A stretch of 35,964 nt of DNA from Prevotella sp. (GTDB taxonomy: Bacteria > Bacteroidota > Bacteroidia > Bacteroidales > Bacteroidaceae). The notes beneath the pieces were generated by a model. It ran no database searches and had not been told where the DNA came from. It was given only the letters and a program-made list of their open reading frames with translations. The stretch spans positions 1 to 35,964 of the forward strand of contig JAIKWS010000053.1 in the NCBI GenBank assembly GCA_024684515.1. The letters are read 5' to 3'. This document shows, piece by piece, positions 10,501-16,984 of this stretch; position 1 is the first letter of the stretch, and each line of letters starts with the position of its first letter. Position numbers and translations under genes: made by a program.

Positions 10501-11836
10501 GCGTTTCGTCGATCCCAATACGAAGATTGTGCTCTCTACGGTCAACGTGCCTTATGGTGCATCGCTCTACTTTAAGACGGGCGATGTGGTGCAGAAAGGT
10601 GACAAGATTGCACAGTGGGATCCCTTTAATGCCGTCATCGTTTCTGAGTTCGCTGGTGTACTGAAGTTCAATGATGTCATTGAGGGTGTTTCCTTCCGTG
10701 CAGAGACTGATGAAACCACTGGCCTGACTGAGAAAATTATCACTGAGTCGCGTGACAGGACCAAGGTGCCTACCTGCGATGTGCTTGATGTCAATGGTGA
10801 TAAAATCGGTACTTACAACTTCCCCGTGGGTGGCCACGTGGTCGTTGAGGATGGACAGACCATCAAGACTGGTGAGACTCTCGTGAAGATTCCTCGTGCA
10901 GCTGCTAAGGGTGGTGATATCACCGCCGGTCTGCCTCGTGTTACCGAGCTCTTCGAGGCACGCAACCCATCCAACCCAGCTGTGGTTAGTGAGATTGATG
11001 GCGAGGTTACTATGGGTAAGGTAAAGCGTGGCAATCGCGAAATCATCGTCACCTCCAAATCGGGCGATCAGCGTAAGTATCTCGTATCGCTGTCGAAGCA
11101 GATCCTGGTACAGGAGCATGATGCCGTACGTGCTGGAACACCGCTTAGCGATGGTGCCGTCACACCGAGCGACATCCTGGCTATTAAAGGCCCCACCGCC
11201 GTACAGGAGTATATTGTCAACGAGGTGCAGGACGTCTATCGTCTACAAGGTATCAAGATCAACGACAAGCACTTTGAGATTATCGTGCGTCAGATGATGC
11301 GCAAGGTACAGATCAATGATCCGGGTGATACATCGTTCCTCGAACAGGAGATTGTCGACAAGCTGGACTTCGCTGAGGAGAACGATCGTATCTGGGGAAA
11401 GAAGGTGGTTACCGATGCCGGTGACTCTGATAACCTGAAGCCAGGACAGATTGTTACCGCCCGTCGTCTGCGTGATGAGAACACCTCTCTGAAACGTCGT
11501 GACCTCAAGGTCGTCCAGGTGCGCGATGCCGTGCCTGCCACGTCAACGCAGATTCTTCAGGGTATCACCCGTGCTGCCCTGCAGACGAAGAGCTTCATGT
11601 CGGCAGCATCGTTCCAGGAAACCACAAAGGTGCTCAACGAGGCTGCTATCAAGGGCAAGGTCGACTATCTCGAGGGCATGAAGGAGAACGTCATCTGCGG
11701 TCACCTCATCCCTGCTGGTACTGGTCTGCGTGAATTTGAGAAACTCATCGTAGGCTCTAAGGAGGAATACGAGCGCATGCAGGCCAACCGCAAGAACGTG
11801 CTCGATTTTGTTGAGGAGTCCGTGCTCGACGATTAA
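7508..11836 (+). CDS. rpoC: DNA-directed RNA polymerase subunit beta'
   Basis: A 1442-residue beta' subunit. The catalytic magnesium-binding motif NADFDGDQ is at residues 482-489 (D484, D486, D488). The N-terminal zinc site reads [19 protein letters not shown] (from C66), and a second zinc site has [13 protein letters not shown]. The bridge-helix/trigger-loop region includes [14 protein letters not shown] and [17 protein letters not shown]. The length is normal for Bacteroidetes. The next gene starts on the base after the rpoC stop codon. Confidence 0.99.
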   Translation: MAFKKDSKTKSNFTKITIGLASPEEILENSYGEVTKPETINYRTYKPERDGLFCERIFGPTKDYECACGKYKRIRYKGIVCDRCGVEVTEKKVRRERSGHIELVVPVAHIWYFRSLPNKIGYLLGLPTKKLDAIIYYERYVVIQPGPLEGRKTAEGEPMLGSQKYDLLSEEEYNDILDNQLSEENYALEDSDPNKFVAKMGAEAVYELLQQLDLDSLSYELRDRANTDSSQQRKNEALKRLQVVEAFRSSVEKGINRPEWMIMKILPVTPPELRPLVPLDGGRFATSDLNDLYRRVIIRNNRLKRLMEIHAPEVILRNEKRMLQEAVDSLFDNSRKSSAVKSDSNRPLKSLSDSLKGKQGRFRQNLLGKRVDYSARSVIVVGPELKMGECGLPTLMAAELYKPFIIRKLIERGIVKTVKSAKHIVDRRQPVNCDILANVMKGHPVLLNRAPTLHRLGIQAFQPKLIEGKAIQLHPLACTAFNADFDGDQMAVHLPLSNEAILEAQLLMLQSHNILNPANGAPITVPSQDMVLGLYYITKIRPGAKGEGLSFYGPEEAIIAHNEGKCDLHAQVKVIVDDVVEGKKVRHQVETSVGRVIVNGIVPSEVGYVNKVISKKSLRDIIADVIKNVGFAEACEFLDGIKNLGYRMAYLAGLSFNLDDIIIPEEKATLIEKGNEEVRQITDNYNMGFITDNERYNQVIDTWTHVNNDIGNILMKEMTEADQGFNAVFMMLDSGARGSKDQIKQLSGIRGLMAKPQKAGAEGHQIIENPILSNFKEGMSVLEYFISTHGARKGLADTAMKTADAGYLTRRLVDVSHDVIITEEDCGTLRGLVCTALKSGDEIISSLAERILGRVSVHDVINPKTGDVIVPAGEEITELIAEQIEAAEIESVEIRSVLTCESKKGVCRKCYGRNLATRRMVQKGEAVGVIAAQAIGEPGTQLTLRTFHAGGVAANAAANATIINKYESARLEFEEVRTVPFDEDGRDCEMVVSRLGEMRFVDPNTKIVLSTVNVPYGASLYFKTGDVVQKGDKIAQWDPFNAVIVSEFAGVLKFNDVIEGVSFRAETDETTGLTEKIITESRDRTKVPTCDVLDVNGDKIGTYNFPVGGHVVVEDGQTIKTGETLVKIPRAAAKGGDITAGLPRVTELFEARNPSNPAVVSEIDGEVTMGKVKRGNREIIVTSKSGDQRKYLVSLSKQILVQEHDAVRAGTPLSDGAVTPSDILAIKGPTAVQEYIVNEVQDVYRLQGIKINDKHFEIIVRQMMRKVQINDPGDTSFLEQEIVDKLDFAEENDRIWGKKVVTDAGDSDNLKPGQIVTARRLRDENTSLKRRDLKVVQVRDAVPATSTQILQGITRAALQTKSFMSAASFQETTKVLNEAAIKGKVDYLEGMKENVICGHLIPAGTGLREFEKLIVGSKEEYERMQANRKNVLDFVEESVLDD

Positions 11837-12502
11837 ATGCAACAAGAAATCTATACAGCTGCCCAGTTGATGGAGTACATCCATCAGCTGGGCTTTTTAC
11901 CTCTGCTTTCCTGTGGCGTTCGTGGTTTCTCTGCCGAGGAGGTGGTGGCCGACGATTGTCGCTATGTGGTATTTCCTGATGGAGGGTGGGACTGGCCGTT
12001 ATGGAAGTGGAAAGGTGAGATTGTCACCGAAGGTAATATCGCCTATGGCAAGTTCTTTGCGGGCAAGGCAGGCTTCATTGCTCGCCAGTGGTGGCCAGAC
12101 TTCTGCAACTATCGCCGCAGTGTACATCCTGCTCCTGCTGAGGGTAGTATTGAGGAGACGATACTCTTGACGCTGGCCGAGCATGGTAGCTTGATTACCA
12201 GGCAGTTGCGTGCTGCCTGTGGCTTCACGGGTCCAAAGATGCGTAGTCGTTTCGACAGTTATGTCACTCGCCTGCAGTCGGCCTGCCGTATTGTTACCGA
12301 GGACTTTGTCTATCCACAGGATAAGAAGGGTCATGAATATGGTTGGGGATGGTCTCTGCTTACCACACCAGAGCAACTTTACGGACGTGAGGCTTGTCAG
12401 TGCAGTCGTACTCCACAACAGTCATTAGATGCTATCATGAATCATTTGCTTCAGCAATTGCCGAAGTTGCCCGAAGAGGATATCTATAGGTTGATCAGGT
12501 AG
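11837..12502 (+). CDS. AlkZ-related (YcaQ-like) protein
   Basis: A 221-residue protein resembling the AlkZ-related family, small relatives of the winged-helix DNA glycosylases AlkZ/YcaQ that unhook interstrand crosslinks. Recognised segments are the N-terminal GFLPLLSCGVRGFSAEE, the tryptophan-rich WDWPLWKWKGEIV (about residues 51-63), AYGKFFAGKAGFIARQWWPDF (about 69-89) and the C-terminal MRSRFDSYVTRLQSACRIV with YGWGWSLLTTPEQLYG. The AlkZ catalytic QxQ motif is not apparent, so glycosylase activity is uncertain. ATG 11837 immediately follows the rpoC stop, suggesting translational coupling. The family is recalled from sequence resemblance only. Confidence 0.7.
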   Translation: MQQEIYTAAQLMEYIHQLGFLPLLSCGVRGFSAEEVVADDCRYVVFPDGGWDWPLWKWKGEIVTEGNIAYGKFFAGKAGFIARQWWPDFCNYRRSVHPAPAEGSIEETILLTLAEHGSLITRQLRAACGFTGPKMRSRFDSYVTRLQSACRIVTEDFVYPQDKKGHEYGWGWSLLTTPEQLYGREACQCSRTPQQSLDAIMNHLLQQLPKLPEEDIYRLIR

Positions 12503-12522
12503 CAGGGAAGTGTGATGACTTC

Positions 12523-12769
12523 TTAGTACTTTTCGATTATCACATGTCCTGTCTCGCTTAGATGATGAGTGAACAGGTACTGATAGCATGCGGCAATCCG
12601 CCCCTTCGTCTGCTTTCAGAAGGATTTCTTTCGCAAGAATATGGTTGTTGGCATACAAGGGCTGAAATTTCAGCTCTTGTCCAGAGCCTGCAATCTGTTG
12701 GATGGTGATAGGAAACAAGAAGCTTGGCTCATCGGCAAAGTCCACTCCCATGATATGCACAAGAGTATC
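12523..12769 (-). pseudogene. Frameshifted remnant of an unrecognised gene
   Basis: On the minus strand one frame is open from 12769 (a TAG stop lies at 12770-12772) and reads HIMGVDFADEPSFLFPITI and onwards to about 12600. The coherent reading then continues in another frame as CYQYLFTHHLSETGHVIIEKY, ending at TAA 12523-12525. A single extra C in the CCCC run 12601-12604 (G on the coding strand) explains the shift. The family was not recognised. It could be the 3' part of a gene damaged before the neighbouring inverted repeat (12831 onwards), or a small frameshifted gene. No promoter is visible upstream. Confidence 0.4.
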
Positions 12770-12830
12770 CTAGGCTTCTCGTTTGTTTAGGTTTATTACC
12801 TTTCGACCTGAAAAAACGAAAAATAATTCT

Positions 12831-13383
12831 AGTTTTTTTAGCAACATCTCACCCAAATTCCCGCAAACGCCCTTACACAAAGGGTTTCACATGGGGTGGG
12901 TGTTGCCCAAACACCTCATAAACACCTCATACAACACCTCATAAAAATGGCTCTTTTGGGGTCTGATTTTGAACTTTTGCAGTTTTCCATCCAAGAGGAG
13001 TCATTTGCGGAAGGTTTAAAAATGTAAACTGTTTTGAGTTGCTATACCAACGTGTTTTTGTCAATTGTAAAATCTTTTCGCACTGGCAATTCTCCTGAAT
13101 TTGCAACAACGTTAGGAAAAACTATCTGCTAGGCGAGAGAAAAATATTTCCCTAACGAGGGAAAAATGGCGGCTATTCTATGCTCTTTTTCATGTAAAGT
13201 TTTTTGCCCATCACATGCCATTTCGCTATGAGGAGCCTATGAGGTGTTTATGAGGTGCTTGTGAGGTGTTTGTGGGGTGTTTGTGGGGTGTTTGTGTGGT
13301 GTTTGAGCAACACCCACCCTAGGTGAAAGCCCTCTGTTTATGGGCTTTTCCAGCGGTTGTATGAGGTGTTGTGCAAAAAAACT
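12831..13383. repeat. Large imperfect inverted repeat containing 11-bp tandem units
   Basis: The left arm (12831-12946) and right arm (13228-13383) are imperfect reverse complements around a centre of about 280 bases. The best matching core is 12882-12915 against 13299-13332, containing GGGTGGGTGTTGC. Both arms carry tandem 11-bp units: AAACACCTCAT at 12909-12919 and 12920-12930 plus a 12-bp variant, and on the right six exact-length units at 13240-13305 of the form TGAGGTGTTTG/TGGGGTGTTTG. The outer ends carry AGTTTTTTT and its complement. No ORF of note lies in the centre. It could be a MITE-like element or a long structured RNA; no target duplication is evident. Confidence 0.7.
13147..13164. 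repeat. Small perfect palindrome in the centre of the inverted repeat
   Basis: TTTCCCT (13147-13153) and AGGGAAA (13158-13164) are perfect complements with the 4-nt loop AACG. It lies in the middle of the larger inverted repeat and has no T tail. Its role is unknown. Confidence 0.5.
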
Positions 13384-13396
13384 TCAGAGTTTTTTT
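13375..13396. terminator. Symmetric A/T hairpin at the right end of the repeat region
   Basis: Seven A then CT (13375-13383) pairs perfectly with AG then seven T (13388-13396) around the loop TCAG. The shape, with A on one side and T on the other, could end transcription from either strand, but the stem is A/T-rich and weak. Confidence 0.4.
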
Positions 13397-13635
13397 GTAA
13401 TTGAGAAAAAAGTATATAAAAAGAGGGTGAGGCACAGCATTTTCAAGTGAATACTATGCTTATAAAAGACTCATGTTTCCTGCATTTGGCGGCATCTTCA
13501 TCGAAGTAAAATCCTTCAACAAAAGAAATCGCCATATATCGTCTATCCCGAGTTACACCTTCATATCAAACCCTGCAGGACGGAAAAGGCCTCAGTGGCG
13601 GGGAATGCTAGAGGGCGAATCTCGTTTTTCTAGAC
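13397..13635. other. Gene-free stretch downstream of the lipoprotein gene
   Basis: No gene could be supported here. A 64-codon plus-strand frame (13473-13667) overlaps the end of the lipoprotein gene and resembles nothing recognised. The stretch is AT-rich up to about 13470. Confidence 0.4.
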
Positions 13636-14247
13636 TTACTTCATCTTCTCGACAAATTTCTCCATAGCCTCCAATAGGCTTTGCGAACTGTCGCCAACCT
13701 CGAGCCAGTCGCTGATGCGCCACTCGCCATCCTCGAAGTCTAGGCTCACCCGTGTATGCATCCATTCCTCGCCGTGTGTCAGATCGAAGGTTGCCTCTGC
13801 CATGTTGCCCGTCAGCAGTGTCACCTTGATATCCTTGGGCTCCACGGCACCCTCCATCCAGTAATTCCACTGTGCGTTGCCGTCACCGAATCTCTTTGAG
13901 GGGTCGCTCTGTCTGGCGTCTATCGCACGCACTTGCTGCAGCACTTCGTTCCAGTACTTGGAGCAGTACATGGCGTCGAGGTCTATGTTCGCCTCCTGTC
14001 CGTCCTCCGATGGCGCATAGATTAGACTCGCGTCCTTGTAGGCTTTGCGCAGCATATCGGCCACAGCATCCTCTGTCCAGAGGGCTTCAGGTGCTACCTC
14101 CATGTCGTCTGCAGTTTCTTCGTCTACCATTTCAGTATCCTCGTAGTCCTCTTCCTGTGCCCAGTTCTTGTTGGACTTCTTGTTGTCGCACGATGCCATC
14201 AGGCATAAAGACATGACGGTGATGATAATCAGATGGATTTTTCTCAT
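13636..14247 (-). CDS. Putative lipoprotein, DUF3828-like
   Basis: A 203-residue predicted lipoprotein. The signal peptide ends in the lipobox LMASC (cysteine at about residue 20), followed by a very acidic linker (about 30-55; EEDYEDTEMVDEE). The C-terminal part (about 60-195) has AVADMLRKAYKDA, a W-rich middle and VSLDFEDGEWRISDWLEV, which resembles DUF3828, an NTF2-like fold of unknown role; this assignment is tentative. ATG 14247 is chosen because a TAnnTTTG promoter lies 47 bases upstream. The gene is divergent from the Fur-family regulator, with about 167 bases between start codons, so shared control is possible but unproven. Confidence 0.75.
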   Translation of the reverse strand: MRKIHLIIITVMSLCLMASCDNKKSNKNWAQEEDYEDTEMVDEETADDMEVAPEALWTEDAVADMLRKAYKDASLIYAPSEDGQEANIDLDAMYCSKYWNEVLQQVRAIDARQSDPSKRFGDGNAQWNYWMEGAVEPKDIKVTLLTGNMAEATFDLTHGEEWMHTRVSLDFEDGEWRISDWLEVGDSSQSLLEAMEKFVEKMK

Positions 14248-14293
14248 GATGCAAATACTTTTGGGTTTAATGAAATCTGGTTAGTTGACACTG

Positions 14294-14324
14294 CAAAGTT
14301 AGTCACTTTCATTTTATCCTCCAA
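14294..14324 (-). promoter_or_regulatory. Promoter of the DUF3828-like lipoprotein gene
   Basis: On the minus strand TAACTTTG (14294-14301) matches the Bacteroidetes -7 consensus TAnnTTTG. TTGG (14321-14324) lies 19 bases upstream at the place of the -33 element TTTG. Confidence 0.75.
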
Positions 14325-14363
14325 CTTTTTCTTCCACTTTTTTGCAAAGAATACGGAATCCAC

Positions 14364-14394
14364 TTGCTTCTTTGCAGAAAAGTTTGTATCTTTG
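14364..14394 (+). promoter_or_regulatory. Promoter of the Fur-family regulator gene
   Basis: TATCTTTG (14387-14394) matches TAnnTTTG and TTGC (14364-14367) stands 19 bases upstream as the -33 element. It lies inside the longest open frame of the regulator, which shows that the true start is ATG 14415. The repeated TTTGCA/TTTGCAAA words between 14341 and 14396 could hold an operator. Confidence 0.75.
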
Positions 14395-14414
14395 CAATCC
14401 ATTTCAGAAAAAAC

Positions 14415-14837
14415 ATGAAACAAGAAGAGTGTGTGCGCCTGCTCAGCGAGCATGGCATCAAGGCGACGTCCAACCGCATCGTGGTGGTTCGGCAGTTAGC
14501 ACTGTTGCCACGTCCTCTGACGCTGTCCGAGCTTGAGACGATGATCTTGTCTATAGAGAAATCGGGCATATTCAGGACGTTGACACTCTTTCGCGAGCAT
14601 CACCTGGTGCATATCATCGAGGACGGTAGTGGCTCGTTGCGATATGAACTCTGTCATAGCCATAGCGACGATGAGGATGACGACTTGCATGTGCATTTCT
14701 TCTGTGAGCAGTGTCGCCGTACTTTCTGCCTCGATGGCGTGCCAGTGCCCGAGGTTTGCGTGCCTGAGGGCTATATTGCCGTTTCGGCCAGCCATATCGT
14801 GAAAGGAATCTGTCCGGAATGTGCCGAGAAGAACTAG
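14415..14837 (+). CDS. Fur-family transcriptional regulator (Zur/PerR-like)
   Basis: A 140-residue metal-sensing repressor of the Fur family. The N-terminal winged helix (about residues 1-80) reads LLSEHGIKATSNRIVVVRQL with the family's R-T-L helix in SGIFRTLTLFREHHLVHII. The C-terminal dimerisation part has a histidine/acid-rich metal region (CHSHSDDEDDDLHVHFFC) and the two zinc-binding pairs CEQC (about residues 98-101) and CPEC near the end. The metal (zinc, iron or peroxide sensing) cannot be told from sequence alone. The start is set at ATG 14415 because the promoter lies within the upstream extension. Glutamine synthetase follows after 40 bases. Confidence 0.85.
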   Translation: MKQEECVRLLSEHGIKATSNRIVVVRQLALLPRPLTLSELETMILSIEKSGIFRTLTLFREHHLVHIIEDGSGSLRYELCHSHSDDEDDDLHVHFFCEQCRRTFCLDGVPVPEVCVPEGYIAVSASHIVKGICPECAEKN

Positions 14838-14877
14838 CAAAGCCATAAACATGTTATTAATAGTGAAACCTGAGACT

Positions 14878-16383
14878 ATGGACAACCGACATCTTATCCT
14901 GAACGCCAACGCCATTGTGACGGCGCTTCAGAAACCAGCGGCTGAGTTTACCAAGGCCGACATCATCGACTACATCGTAAAGAACGACATCCACATGGTT
15001 AACTTCATGTATCCAGGTGGCGATGGCAAGTTGAAGACACTTAACTTCGTTATCAACGACCTCGACTATCTCGACACCATCCTCACTTGTGGTGAACGGG
15101 TTGACGGCAGCAGCCTGTTCTCGTTCATACAGGCAGGATCGAGTGACCTCTATGTCCTGCCACGATTCCGTACTGCCTTCCTCGACCCCTTTGCCGAGCT
15201 ACCCACGGTGACGATGCTATGTTCCTATTTCGACAAGGACGGTCATCCTCTGGAATCGTCGCCCGAGCATACATTGCATAAGGCTGCTGAGGCTTTCCGT
15301 CAGGTTACAGGTATGGAGTTCCAGGCCATGGGCGAGCTCGAATACTATGTCATCAGCGACGACGAAGGTGTATTCCCTGCCAGTGACCAGCGTGGCTATC
15401 ACGAGTCAGCTCCCTATGCCAAGGCCAATGAGTTCCGTGCCCACTGCATGGAGTATATTGCCAAGGCTGGCGGACAGATCAAGTACGGGCACTCTGAGGT
15501 GGGCAACTTCTGCCTCGAGGGTAAGAACTACGAACAGAACGAGATTGAGTTTCTGCCCGTGCCCGTCGAGCAGGCAGCCGATCAGCTGATGATTGCCAAG
15601 TGGATCATCCGCAATCTGGGCTATCAGCTGGGCTACGATGTCACCTTCGCTCCGAAGATTACCACGGGCAAGGCTGGTTCTGGCCTGCATATCCACATGC
15701 GCATGCTGAAGGACGGCAAGAACCAGATGCTGGCAGGTGGTGTGCTCAGCGAGAGTGCACGTCGCATGATTGCCGGTATGATGGACCTCGCACCTGCCAT
15801 CACGGCCTTCGGCAATAAGAATCCTACCAGCTACTTCCGTCTAGTGCCACATCAGGAGGCACCCACCAATGTCTGCTGGGGTGACCGCAACCGCTCGGTG
15901 CTCGTGCGTGTGCCCCTTGGCTGGGCTGCCGATGTAGACATGTGCAACAAGGCCAACCCTCTGGAACCGATGGCCAATTTCGATACCAGTATCAAGCAGA
16001 CCGTAGAGATGCGCTCACCCGATGGCTCTGCTGATCTCTACCAGCTGCTGGCAGGACTCTGTGTGGCCTGCCGTCATGGCTTTGAGATGGACGATGCCCT
16101 TGAAGTGGCCGAGAGGACCTATGTCAATGTCAATATCCATGCTGCAGAGAATGCTGATCGCCTGAGCACGTTGGCGCAGTTGCCCGACAGCTGCGTTGCC
16201 TCTGCCGACTGTCTGGAGCGACAACGTAAGGTATTCGAGGAATATGGTGTGTTCTCGCCAGCCATGATTGATGGCATCATCGCACAGTTGCGAGCCTTTG
16301 ACGATGCTACCCTGCGCAAGAACATCGAGAATTTCTCCGAAGAGGTGCTGAAGCTGGTCGCACAGTATTTCCACTGTGGATGA
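14878..16383 (+). CDS. glnA: Glutamine synthetase (type I family)
   Basis: A 501-residue glutamine synthetase, joining ammonia to glutamate using ATP in the cytoplasm. The N-terminal beta-grasp part has KPAAEFTKADIIDYI and MVNFMYPGGDGKLKTLNF. The catalytic domain has FQAMGELEYYV, GHSEVGNFCLEGKNYEQNEI, AGSGLHIHM, NPTSYFRLVPHQEAPTN and VEMRSPDGSADLYQLLAG, corresponding to the metal, ATP and glutamate sites of GSI. ATG 14878 (MDNRHLIL) is chosen. In-frame GTG 14821 overlaps the fur-like gene and ATG 14851 gives a less family-like N-terminus. It may be co-transcribed with the regulator 40 bases upstream; no separate TAnnTTTG motif is in the gap. Confidence 0.93.
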   Translation: MDNRHLILNANAIVTALQKPAAEFTKADIIDYIVKNDIHMVNFMYPGGDGKLKTLNFVINDLDYLDTILTCGERVDGSSLFSFIQAGSSDLYVLPRFRTAFLDPFAELPTVTMLCSYFDKDGHPLESSPEHTLHKAAEAFRQVTGMEFQAMGELEYYVISDDEGVFPASDQRGYHESAPYAKANEFRAHCMEYIAKAGGQIKYGHSEVGNFCLEGKNYEQNEIEFLPVPVEQAADQLMIAKWIIRNLGYQLGYDVTFAPKITTGKAGSGLHIHMRMLKDGKNQMLAGGVLSESARRMIAGMMDLAPAITAFGNKNPTSYFRLVPHQEAPTNVCWGDRNRSVLVRVPLGWAADVDMCNKANPLEPMANFDTSIKQTVEMRSPDGSADLYQLLAGLCVACRHGFEMDDALEVAERTYVNVNIHAAENADRLSTLAQLPDSCVASADCLERQRKVFEEYGVFSPAMIDGIIAQLRAFDDATLRKNIENFSEEVLKLVAQYFHCG

Positions 16384-16428
16384 CGAATCCTATTAAGCAA
16401 TAGAACTTTATTAAATAAACGAGACATT

Positions 16429-16752
16429 ATGAACGACAACGATCAGAAGCAGCAAGGACTGCAGATTGAATTAGTCCCTGAGAAGGCTCAGGGTGAGTAT
16501 GCAAACTTTGCCATCATCACACATTCCAGCAGCGAGTTTGTCATAGACTTCGCTCGCATGATGCCTGGGCTTCCCAAGGCTCAGGTGCGCAGTCGTGTTA
16601 TCCTCGCTCCCGAACATGCCAAGCGGCTGTTAGGTGCACTGCAGGAGAACATCATGCGCTATGAGCGTACCTACGGACAGATCAAGATGCCACAGGCTAG
16701 CAATGAGGGACGTACCGTGGCTCCTTTCAATGTGAAGGGTGGCGAGGCCTAG
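16429..16752 (+). CDS. DUF3467 family protein
   Basis: A 107-residue protein of the DUF3467 family (function unknown). Family features are EYANFAIITHSSSEFVIDFARMMPG (about residues 23-47, given here in outline), SRVILAPEHAKRLLGALQENI and a charged tail. No signal peptide or membrane segment is seen, so it is cytoplasmic. From memory, in Bacteroides this family lies next to rpoC; here about 4.6 kb of other genes separates them. It follows glutamine synthetase by 45 bases and a terminator-like hairpin follows it. Confidence 0.85.
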   Translation: MNDNDQKQQGLQIELVPEKAQGEYANFAIITHSSSEFVIDFARMMPGLPKAQVRSRVILAPEHAKRLLGALQENIMRYERTYGQIKMPQASNEGRTVAPFNVKGGEA

Positions 16753-16776
16753 CCGTACATACTATTCAGAAAAGGA

Positions 16777-16804
16777 AATGTCGGAGGAGTCATCTTCCGA
16801 CATT
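16777..16804 (+). terminator. Terminator-like hairpin after the DUF3467 gene
   Basis: AATGTCGGA (16777-16785) pairs perfectly with TCCGACATT (16796-16804); three further pairs including one G-U close a 4-nt loop. CTTTGT follows. It sits 24 bases after the stop codon. Confidence 0.7.
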
Positions 16805-16812
16805 CTTTGTAT

Positions 16813-16870
16813 GCCCCCTTGTCAAGTTGAGGCAAGAGCCTGAGGATTTGCAAACGTCCAGAAGGGGGGC
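16813..16870. repeat. Spaced inverted repeat in the convergent intergenic region
   Basis: GCCCCCTT (16813-16820) can pair with AAGGGGGGC (16862-16870) with one bulged G, across 41 bases. It adds a second possible hairpin between the terminator and the 22-bp repeat array. Its meaning is unclear. Confidence 0.4.
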
Positions 16871-16887
16871 TACAATGTCACTGTGGA

Positions 16888-16967
16888 GGCGTTTTTTCCG
16901 GAGTGCACTGGAAATATTTTTTGAGTGCACTGGAAAAAGTTTTTGAGTGCACTGCGGAAAAAACGCC
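16888..16967. repeat. Three AGTGCACT palindromes at exact 22-bp spacing inside a 13-bp inverted repeat
   Basis: GAGTGCACTG occurs at 16901-16910, 16923-16932 and 16945-16954, a strict 22-bp period; each contains the palindrome AGTGCACT. The array is bounded by a perfect 13-bp inverted repeat, GGCGTTTTTTCCG (16888-16900) and its complement (16955-16967). It lies between the ends of two convergent genes, so it is not an ordinary promoter region. Possible roles are a bidirectional terminator, a protein-binding array or a dispersed genomic repeat. Confidence 0.8.
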
Positions 16968-16984
16968 TTTGGTTGGCTGTACGT

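Noticed and set aside
10043..11119. A 358-codon open frame on the minus strand
   Set aside because: It is antisense to the conserved rpoC coding sequence and shows no family features.
13240..13305. CRISPR array
   Set aside because: The 11-bp units are contiguous without spacers and no cas gene is present.
12831..13383. Complete insertion sequence
   Set aside because: No transposase frame between the arms and no target-site duplication could be seen.
13473..13667. A 64-codon plus-strand frame
   Set aside because: No recognisable motif, no promoter, and it runs into the end of the opposite lipoprotein gene.
16901..16967. CRISPR-like repeat array
   Set aside because: Only three short copies with 12-base near-identical spacers, and no cas gene; better described as a palindrome array.
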